DNA of 6,629 nt from an uncultured Flavobacteriales bacterium (GTDB lineage Bacteria > Bacteroidota > Bacteroidia > Flavobacteriales > Crocinitomicaceae): assembly GCA_946886545.1 (NCBI GenBank), contig CAMPIU010000170.1:1-6629 (forward strand), given 5' to 3'. The notes under the pieces are model-generated. The model was not told where the DNA came from and made no database searches. It worked only from the letters and a program-made list of their open reading frames with translations. The translations under genes and the position numbers were made by a program. Below are positions 1 through 5,219 of this stretch, piece after piece; position 1 is the first letter of the stretch, and every line of letters starts with the position of its first letter.

Positions 1-1
1 G

Positions 2-154
2 TTCCCGAATACTACTCGCGCATCTGAAAGACGTTTTTTAGCCGCAGTTATATTACCGGATCATACCAGAAGCACGTTAATAGCAGCTTTCAAATCATTG
101 GAGAAAAAATCCGAAACATTACCAAAGAAAAAACACGGGAATATCCCATTGTAA
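2..154 (+). CDS. Possible 3' end of a plus-strand gene entering from the left (uncertain)
   Basis: One plus-strand frame is open from the window edge to a TAA at 152-154, giving about 50 residues ending in KKKHGNIPL. The stop falls where an AATTGAAAA-type spacer begins, and a plus-strand intrinsic terminator follows at 223-251, so some transcript probably comes from the left and ends here. Against this reading, base composition by codon position is not typical: the second position is the most GC-rich. Another frame is open from 28 to a TGA at 178-180 but has an in-frame TGA at 25-27. A minus-strand reading of 60-1 is also open. I recognise no family in any of these. The region could equally be non-coding or a decayed gene. 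Confidence 0.25.
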   Translation, partial: FPNTTRASERRFLAAVILPDHTRSTLIAAFKSLEKKSETLPKKKHGNIPL

Positions 155-184
155 TTGAAAATTATACAATGGAGAATTGAAAAG
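153..184 (+). repeat. Two copies of the short intergenic motif AATTGAAAA
   Basis: AATTGAAAA occurs at 153-161 and again at 175-183, the second as GAATTGAAAAG (174-184). The same 11-mer is found inverted at 1063-1073 in the next intergenic spacer, and another 9-mer copy lies at 1023-1031. The stretch is very AT-rich and looks like the low-complexity filler often seen between genes in Bacteroidota. The motif is short and occurs once inside gatA (3881-3889), so it is not diagnostic alone. No function can be assigned. Confidence 0.45.
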
Positions 185-222
185 TAAAATTCATCTTTTC
201 TGTGATAAAATATCCTTACTTT

Positions 223-251
223 AGGCTGGAATTCATTTTTCAGCCTTTTTT
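223..251 (+). terminator. Intrinsic (rho-independent) terminator
   Basis: AGGCTGGAA (223-231) pairs with TTTTCAGCC plus T (238-246). The stem has nine pairs, one of them a G-T wobble, around a six-base loop TTCATT. It is followed at once by a run of T (246-251). This is a textbook plus-strand terminator and implies a transcribed gene to the left. It ends only five bases before the ATG at 257, so transcription of the next gene must start inside or near the hairpin, or depend on read-through. Confidence 0.75.
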
Positions 252-256
252 ATTCT

Positions 257-1018
257 ATGCGGTTAAATAAAAGCCTCGTTGTTCAAATTCTTCTTTTAAT
301 CTTACTGGCATATTGGAATTTTCTCATTGGTTTTCGTTCGGATGAGAATTGGATAACTTCCATAGCTTTGATTTCCGTACCTCTGCTTCTAATTTTAATT
401 CCATTTGCAGCGGCAATCAAAAATCGGGATGATTGGAATGATTTCTTTTCTGTACTTATGGTAAGTCTTCATCCGCTTTATTCCTATTTTATAATTGATG
501 AATTTCATTCGGGTTTGCTTCACTCATATAAGTCAAGTCTGATTGTTCACTTGTGGATTCCTTACATCTTCCAAAGTCTTGTGGTGATCAACTACCTATT
601 CCTATTCCTGAAAGACTATTATCGGCAATATTCATTCTATGGACTCACAACACTTTCCGTTCTAAACCATGGGTTAATTGTCTGCTCAATTACTGTTATT
701 GCCATAAATTTAATACAATTTCAATCAGACAAATCACTTTTAAACGAACTAATTTCAAGGGAAATTAAACCCCTGTCTGTAAAAACAGAAGATACAGCCA
801 AGCCGTTTTTTAACTATTTCACTAGTCACTATTCAACCATAAAAGTAAAACCCAAAGGCTCAAAAGAATTCCTTTTACCCATAAGAGAAAGAGTAATCAT
901 GGAATACCAGGGAGATCTTTTTGAATCAACTTACATTGAGAAGAAAGCATTTAGTAATGAAATCCTTTTTCAATCACCAAAAGACACTTTTGTTGTAGAA
1001 ATTGTTCAATCATTTTGA
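257..1018 (+). CDS. Multi-pass integral membrane protein of unknown function
   Basis: This 253-residue protein belongs to no family I recognise. The N-terminal 155 residues hold about five hydrophobic segments that look membrane-spanning: roughly residues 7-26, 33-54, 63-80 (weaker), 98-118 and 130-153. A polar C-terminal domain of about 100 residues follows (155-253), with alternating charged and beta-like stretches, rich in Lys and Glu, and no obvious catalytic motif. The start at 257 is the only reasonable one: the frame has stops just upstream and no other ATG before residue 68. No Shine-Dalgarno is visible, as is usual in Bacteroidota. A promoter-like TACTTTAG (217-224, one mismatch to TAnnTTTG) lies just before and into the terminator hairpin. 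The gene converges on recJ and has no co-directional partner downstream, so context gives no hint of its role. That it is a real gene is well supported by length, hydrophobic pattern and codon use; its function is unknown. Confidence 0.8.
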   Translation: MRLNKSLVVQILLLILLAYWNFLIGFRSDENWITSIALISVPLLLILIPFAAAIKNRDDWNDFFSVLMVSLHPLYSYFIIDEFHSGLLHSYKSSLIVHLWIPYIFQSLVVINYLFLFLKDYYRQYSFYGLTTLSVLNHGLIVCSITVIAINLIQFQSDKSLLNELISREIKPLSVKTEDTAKPFFNYFTSHYSTIKVKPKGSKEFLLPIRERVIMEYQGDLFESTYIEKKAFSNEILFQSPKDTFVVEIVQSF

Positions 1019-1022
1019 TTTA

Positions 1023-1093
1023 AATTGAAAAAAGACGATTTCTTCCAAAATGGACGAATTCCCTTTTCAATTCTACATTTTCAACTCTCAATT
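1023..1093. repeat. Convergent spacer with AATTGAAAA inverted motif and imperfect direct repeat
   Basis: This is the spacer between two converging genes. AATTGAAAA at 1023-1031 is matched by its inverse TTTTCAATT at 1064-1072, a nine-pair AT-rich inverted repeat with a 32-base loop. TTTTCAATTCT (1064-1074) is nearly repeated as TTTTCAACTCT (1078-1088), and CTCAATT follows at 1087-1093, running into the recJ stop codon. There is no GC-rich stem with a T run, so this is at best a weak bidirectional terminator. The motif is shared with the spacer at 153-184. Confidence 0.4.
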
Positions 1094-2816
1094 AAAGCGT
1101 TTCACGAATATCCCGAACCTGAATTTGCAAGGTAGTGCGGTTTTGCCAGGTATTCGTTTCCAAAGTGAATGCACAATCAAAAGCACAACCTGCAGCAATC
1201 AAATCCGCTTTATCTGCCATATTAAAGCCAATCGCCGAAAGTTCTATTCCGGAAACAGGATCTACCAATTCAAACTTCAAATGTGCTTCTTTTAAAATAC
1301 GTTGTTTGCTAGCATACGCATTTCTGATACAGAAAACGGGTTTATTATTCCCCGGACCGAATGGCTCCATCTGCTCAAGCATCCGGTAAATCCGTGGAAC
1401 CTGATGAACCGATTCACCGGCCAAAAACAAATTTGAAGCAGCAATTTCCAGATCAATGGCCAATTCCTCTACTTCATCAAGCGGTTGAATGTTTTTCTGA
1501 ACGTAGGCATCAAAATGCTCTCTGAACAGCGAAATATTTTCCAAAGGCAAAGACAAACCGGCTGCGTGCTGATGTCCACCGTACTGAGTAAGCAAATGTT
1601 CACAGGAAGTAATTGCCTCGTAAACATTAAACCCCGAAACCGAACGCGCCGAACCGGTTGCCTCTCCTTTATTTTCCGTCAGAACAATCGTTGGTCTGTA
1701 ATGATGTTCGATTAAGCGTGAAGCCACGATTCCCACAACACCTTTGTGCCACCCGGATTGAAAAACCACCGTCGATTTCCGGCTGATAAAAAGATCATCC
1801 TGGGCAATTAACTCCAGAGCTTCAAGTGTTGTTTGAGCATCCAATATGCGTCTTTCGGAATTGTATTCATCGATTTCCAATGCGATCTTCTTTGCTTCTT
1901 CTTTTGATTCAGACAGTAACAGATCAACAGCCCTTGAACCGCTTTTTAATCTACCTGCTGCATTGATTCTTGGGGCAATGGTAAAAACCACGTTGGATAA
2001 ATCAAGTGGAAATGAGCGTTGTGCCTGTTCAACCAAAGCTAAAATTCCTGCTCGTGGATTATTATTCAAACGTTGAATTCCGTGTTTGCATAAAATCCTG
2101 TTTTCTCCGGTTACCGAAACGATATCAGCACCAATGGCGATTGCTACCAAATCCAGGTATTCAAAAAGCAGGTCAATTTCCCTGTTATTTTTCGAAAACC
2201 AAGCCTGGAGCAACTTAAATCCCACTCCACAACCACATAATTCCTTGAAAGGATACTCACATCCATCCTGTTTGGGATCTAAAACGATACAATCAGGAAT
2301 TTCAGGACCCGGAGTATGGTGATCACAAATAATGATATCCAATCCTTTCTCATTCGCGTATTTTACCTTTTCAACTTCTTTGATTCCGCAATCCAGTGCA
2401 ATTAATAATTTGCAACCCTTCTCAAGTGCCGTGTTGATCCCATTATAAGATAATCCGTAGCCTTCCTCATAACGGTCGGGGATGTAAAAATCAACCGGGG
2501 CAAAATCTTTTAAAACACTATAAACCAAGGCCACTGCCGTTGTCCCATCCACATCATAATCTCCAAAAACCATAATCCGTTCACCTTCATCAAGCGCCTT
2601 TTCCAAACGTTGAACAGCTTCAGACATATTTAACATCAAAAAAGGATCGTGCAAATCACTCAATTCGGGAGTGAAAAATGAACGAATCTCCGGCAGAGTT
2701 GTAAGATTTCTTTGGGTTAATAAAGATGCCATGATCGGACTCACTTTTAAGTCATCTACCGCGGCTTGAATTTTGTCAGAAGCAGGTCTTTGTTTGATAA
2801 ACCAGTGTTTTTGCAT
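1092..2816 (-). CDS. recJ: Single-stranded-DNA-specific 5'-3' exonuclease RecJ
   Basis: RecJ degrades single-stranded DNA 5' to 3' in recombination (RecF pathway), mismatch repair and fork processing, in the cytoplasm, with Mn2+ or Mg2+. The 574-residue length is normal for the family. The DHH domain shows motif I as GDYDVDG (D86, D88, D90), LDCG (D142), CDHH (D165, H166, H167) and DLVAIAIGADIV (D222, D231). The DHHA1 domain carries RINAAGRL (283-290), SGWHKGVVGIVASRL (354-368) and the substrate-binding GGHQHAAG (413-420). The C-terminal part (about 450-570) fits the RecJ OB fold. All the metal ligands expected of a working enzyme are present. The start at 2816 gives the usual N-terminus (KHWFIKQ). 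After motif IV the sequence reads ADIVSVTGENR; many relatives, from memory, have Pro where Ser233 or a neighbour stands, a minor change outside the metal ligands. The gene starts 25 bases from a divergent gene, so its promoter must lie in the spacer or in that neighbour's coding region. Confidence 0.97.
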   Translation of the reverse strand: MQKHWFIKQRPASDKIQAAVDDLKVSPIMASLLTQRNLTTLPEIRSFFTPELSDLHDPFLMLNMSEAVQRLEKALDEGERIMVFGDYDVDGTTAVALVYSVLKDFAPVDFYIPDRYEEGYGLSYNGINTALEKGCKLLIALDCGIKEVEKVKYANEKGLDIIICDHHTPGPEIPDCIVLDPKQDGCEYPFKELCGCGVGFKLLQAWFSKNNREIDLLFEYLDLVAIAIGADIVSVTGENRILCKHGIQRLNNNPRAGILALVEQAQRSFPLDLSNVVFTIAPRINAAGRLKSGSRAVDLLLSESKEEAKKIALEIDEYNSERRILDAQTTLEALELIAQDDLFISRKSTVVFQSGWHKGVVGIVASRLIEHHYRPTIVLTENKGEATGSARSVSGFNVYEAITSCEHLLTQYGGHQHAAGLSLPLENISLFREHFDAYVQKNIQPLDEVEELAIDLEIAASNLFLAGESVHQVPRIYRMLEQMEPFGPGNNKPVFCIRNAYASKQRILKEAHLKFELVDPVSGIELSAIGFNMADKADLIAAGCAFDCAFTLETNTWQNRTTLQIQVRDIRETL

Positions 2817-2841
2817 AAATTTCCGTTTTCTAATATAAGTT

Positions 2842-3486
2842 ATGAAAAAAGTTCTTCTTGTTTTTAGTCTTTTCGTACAATTTTTGAGTTTTTCCCAAAA
2901 AACCGTTCAATTTTCAGATCCGCTTCCTTTTGGAAGCAGTTCGCAGCTGACTACTGATAAAATTCACTTTGGAAAATACAAAAGTAGCGATTCACAAGTG
3001 ACTTATGTAATCGATGAAAAAGGCATTTCAATTGTAACACTGGCTATTGCCAGTATCACCAGAGAACAAGTCCGGGAATCTTCCAAATTGCAGGTAAGAG
3101 GAAATTACATACACGGAATAAAAACAAATGATTCGGTTCCTTGTGTGCTGGAAGGTGAAAATTATTATTACGGAATCGAATCAAAACTCATGATCGCAGG
3201 TGAAGGTTCACTCAATACCTTTGTAAAAATCAACGCAAATAAATACGTGATCAATTTCCATGAAGGCATGTATTTTGAACCAAGCATTGTAACCTTTTCA
3301 GGAGGAAAAATGACGATCATCCACAGCGAACTGAATTACCAACCACTGTTCCAATCCTTTTTGCAGGTCAATACAATTACACGTTATGGTTCCGAAGTTG
3401 CAATCCTTGCACCCACCTTTGAGCAATGGGAACGCCTGGAAGCAAGCCTGTTTACAGGGAAAAAGTTGATTTACATCAAGGAATAG
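2842..3486 (+). CDS. Secreted or periplasmic protein of unknown function
   Basis: This 214-residue protein has a clear Sec signal peptide: MKK, a hydrophobic core at about residues 4-17, and a likely cleavage after Ser18 (SFS|Q), in the style common in Bacteroidota. There is no lipobox cysteine, so it is not a lipoprotein, and no C-terminal sorting domain is evident. The mature part alternates polar and hydrophobic residues in short strands with many Gly, Tyr and Ser, which suggests a mostly beta fold. The only cysteine is Cys101. No catalytic motif or known family is recognised. The ATG at 2842 is chosen because it gives the signal peptide directly. It is divergent from recJ across 25 bases and is followed by a 114-base spacer before tatA, so it is probably transcribed on its own. 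That it is a real exported protein is well supported; its function is unknown. Confidence 0.85.
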   Translation: MKKVLLVFSLFVQFLSFSQKTVQFSDPLPFGSSSQLTTDKIHFGKYKSSDSQVTYVIDEKGISIVTLAIASITREQVRESSKLQVRGNYIHGIKTNDSVPCVLEGENYYYGIESKLMIAGEGSLNTFVKINANKYVINFHEGMYFEPSIVTFSGGKMTIIHSELNYQPLFQSFLQVNTITRYGSEVAILAPTFEQWERLEASLFTGKKLIYIKE

Positions 3487-3575
3487 GTCAGCAGGAATTT
3501 TCCAAAAACCTTGTTATTTTCGACCAAAACCAAGTTATACATATTTTTTAACACTAAACTTATCTGATATTTCCT

Positions 3576-3583
3576 TAATTTTG
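3576..3583 (+). promoter_or_regulatory. Probable -7 promoter element before tatA
   Basis: TAATTTTG matches the Bacteroidota housekeeping -7 consensus TAnnTTTG exactly. It ends 17 bases before the tatA start codon, so transcription would begin close to the gene with a very short leader. No good TTG -33 element is seen at the expected distance upstream (the region reads ACACTAAACT), which lowers confidence. It would drive tatA, gatA and the transglycosylase as one unit. Confidence 0.5.
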
Positions 3584-3600
3584 CAACAAATTAGTATGTT

Positions 3601-3777
3601 ATGAAATTAGGTGCAACAGAAATTATTTTAATCCTTGCTGTAGTTCTTTTGTTATTCGGAGGTAAAAAAATTCCTGAATTAATGAAAGGTCTTGGAAAAG
3701 GGATCAGAGAATTCAAGGACGCTAGTAAAGGCGAAGAGGCTTCTTCTGCTCCGACAACTACAGAAGAGAAAAAATAG
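3601..3777 (+). CDS. tatA: Twin-arginine translocase subunit TatA
   Basis: This short gene encodes 58 residues. TatA oligomerises in the cytoplasmic membrane to form the passage for folded proteins carrying twin-arginine signals, recruited by the TatBC receptor or, in systems without TatB, by TatC with a dual-role TatA. The sequence shows the family layout. A short N-terminus has a polar residue at the membrane edge (Glu7, where E. coli has Gln8), then a transmembrane helix (about 6-19). The hinge is FGGKKIPEL (19-27), followed by an amphipathic helix ([14 protein letters not shown], 28-41) and a charged disordered tail. The tail is shorter than in many TatA proteins. The ATG at 3601 is the start; an ATG at 3596 reads only Met-Leu-stop, with its TGA overlapping the tatA ATG. 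It lies 20 bases before gatA on the same strand, so the two are probably co-transcribed. No tatC is in view. TatA cannot be firmly told from a dual-role TatA/E by sequence alone. Confidence 0.93.
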   Translation: MKLGATEIILILAVVLLLFGGKKIPELMKGLGKGIREFKDASKGEEASSAPTTTEEKK

Positions 3778-3797
3778 ATTAAGCCAATCCATTCTAC

Positions 3798-5204
3798 ATG
3801 TATAAAACATTTTCGGAAGTTAAAGTTGCACTCTCCGCAGGGAAATCTGTGGAGAGTATCGTGCATTCTTACTTAGAGCAAATTGAAAAGAACAAAGATC
3901 TGAATGCATTCCTGGAAGTATTTACGGAAAGTGCTTTAGACCAGGCTCGATTAGTAGATCAAAAATTAACTTCAGGGAAAGCAGGTAGATTAGCCGGAAT
4001 GGTTATCGGTCTAAAGGACAACATTTGCTATAAAGGTCATGCAGTAAGTGCAAGTTCCAAAATCCTTAAAGGTTTTGAATCACTTTACTCTGCAACTGTT
4101 GTTGAAAGGCTCTTAGCTGAAGACGCAATCATTATCGGTCGTTTAAATTGCGATGAATTTGCAATGGGAAGTTCGAATGAAACTTCAGCTTATGGTCCGG
4201 TAAAAAACAATTTGAGACCAACTCACGTACCGGGAGGATCCTCAGGGGGTTCTGCTGTTTCTGTTTCTGCAGGGATGTGCACCGTTGCGCTGGGTTCAGA
4301 TACCGGAGGTTCTATCAGACAACCGGCATCCTTCACAGGAACATTCGGGTTTAAGCCCACTTATGGACGAGTGAGCCGTTATGGACTGATTGCTTATGCA
4401 TCCTCGTTTGATCAAATCGGCCCTTTTGCAAATAACCTGGAAGACATGGTTCTTGTAATGGAAATCATGGCCGGAAAGGATCCGATGGATGCTACCAGTT
4501 CCTCCAAACCACTCGGTTTTTCTACAGAGATTCCGGCAATCGGGAAAAAGAAAATTGCTTATTTGAAAGAAGCGCTGGAAAACGAGAACATTGACAGCGA
4601 GGTTCGTGAAATGATGGAACGTACCATTTCAGATTTACGTGCTTTAGGTCATACCGTTGAAGGAGTCAGCTTTCCATATCTGGAATATTTGGTTCCGACT
4701 TATTACGTATTAACCACCGCTGAAGCATCATCCAACCTTTCGCGTTTTGATGGCGTTCACTACGGTTATCAATCTCCCCAGGCAAAAGGAGTTGAACAAA
4801 CCTATACCTTTTCCCGCTCCGAAGGATTTGGAACAGAAGTAAAAAGACGTATTATGGCCGGTACATTCGTTTTATCTCATGGATATTACGATGCCTACTA
4901 TACAAAAGGGATGAAAGTCAGACGCGTTTTGAAAAACAAAACCAAAGAGATTTTCAGCCAGTTTGATTTATTGATTTTACCAACTACACCATCCACTGCA
5001 TTTGAATTCGGATCAATCAACGACCCGATCCAAATGTACCTTCAAGATATTTTTACTGTACATGCGAACTTAACCGGAAATCCAGCGATTGCAATTCCAC
5101 ATGGAACACACAGCAACGGATTACCGATGAGTTTGCAAATTATGGCCGATGATTTCAATGAAGAAGTGATCTTCTCATTGGCTAACCAAATCATGCATAA
5201 TTAA
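3798..5204 (+). CDS. gatA: Aspartyl/glutamyl-tRNA(Asn/Gln) amidotransferase subunit A
   Basis: GatA is the glutaminase subunit of GatCAB. It releases ammonia from glutamine, and GatB uses the ammonia to convert Glu-tRNA(Gln) and/or Asp-tRNA(Asn) to the amidated form in the cytoplasm. Which tRNA is the substrate here cannot be read from this gene. The 468-residue protein has the amidase signature with the full Ser-cisSer-Lys triad: Lys73 in GLKDN, Ser148 in PGGSSGGSA and nucleophile Ser172 in DTGGSIRQP. The 75- and 24-residue spacings match those known for S. aureus GatA (K79, S154, S178). The GatA-typical FKPTYGRVSRYGLIAYASS (185-203), EVKRRIMAGT (347-356) and GYYDAYY (362-368) separate it from other amidases. 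Asp417 (MYLQDIFT) probably corresponds to the glutamine-binding aspartate. It is slightly shorter than many GatA proteins but complete. The ATG at 3798 gives a normal N-terminus. It sits between tatA (20 bases upstream) and the transglycosylase gene (15 bases downstream); gatB and gatC are absent from the window, as is common when they are unlinked. Confidence 0.96.
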   Translation: MYKTFSEVKVALSAGKSVESIVHSYLEQIEKNKDLNAFLEVFTESALDQARLVDQKLTSGKAGRLAGMVIGLKDNICYKGHAVSASSKILKGFESLYSATVVERLLAEDAIIIGRLNCDEFAMGSSNETSAYGPVKNNLRPTHVPGGSSGGSAVSVSAGMCTVALGSDTGGSIRQPASFTGTFGFKPTYGRVSRYGLIAYASSFDQIGPFANNLEDMVLVMEIMAGKDPMDATSSSKPLGFSTEIPAIGKKKIAYLKEALENENIDSEVREMMERTISDLRALGHTVEGVSFPYLEYLVPTYYVLTTAEASSNLSRFDGVHYGYQSPQAKGVEQTYTFSRSEGFGTEVKRRIMAGTFVLSHGYYDAYYTKGMKVRRVLKNKTKEIFSQFDLLILPTTPSTAFEFGSINDPIQMYLQDIFTVHANLTGNPAIAIPHGTHSNGLPMSLQIMADDFNEEVIFSLANQIMHN

Positions 5205-5219
5205 AACCCACATTTGCCT

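Noticed and set aside
231..240. GAATTC-type palindromes near the hairpin as protein-binding operators
   Set aside because: The symmetry is fully explained by the terminator stem-loop.
553..768. A 71-codon plus-strand frame inside the membrane protein gene
   Set aside because: It is an out-of-frame overlap of a longer gene with a consistent hydrophobic pattern.
1050..2322. Several plus-strand reading frames of 70-84 codons (1050-1295, 1135-1389, 1485-1715, 1846-2076, 2006-2218, 2086-2322)
   Set aside because: All lie opposite or across recJ, whose motifs are intact over the whole span; their translations are low in domain-like features.
2806..2813. TGTTTTTG as a -7 element for the gene at 2842
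   Set aside because: It mismatches the key A of TAnnTTTG, and the nearest TTG motifs (2790-2792, 2794-2796) are too close, so it is not better than chance in T-rich DNA.
3487..3575. Possible terminator after the secreted-protein gene (CTTG...CAAG pairing around 3509-3533, followed later by a T run)
   Set aside because: The stem is short, the loop long and the T run at 3543-3549 too far away to call it.
3591..3866. A 91-codon minus-strand reading frame covering tatA and the start of gatA
   Set aside because: It is antisense to the clear TatA and GatA N-terminus, has no recognisable domain and no suitable context.
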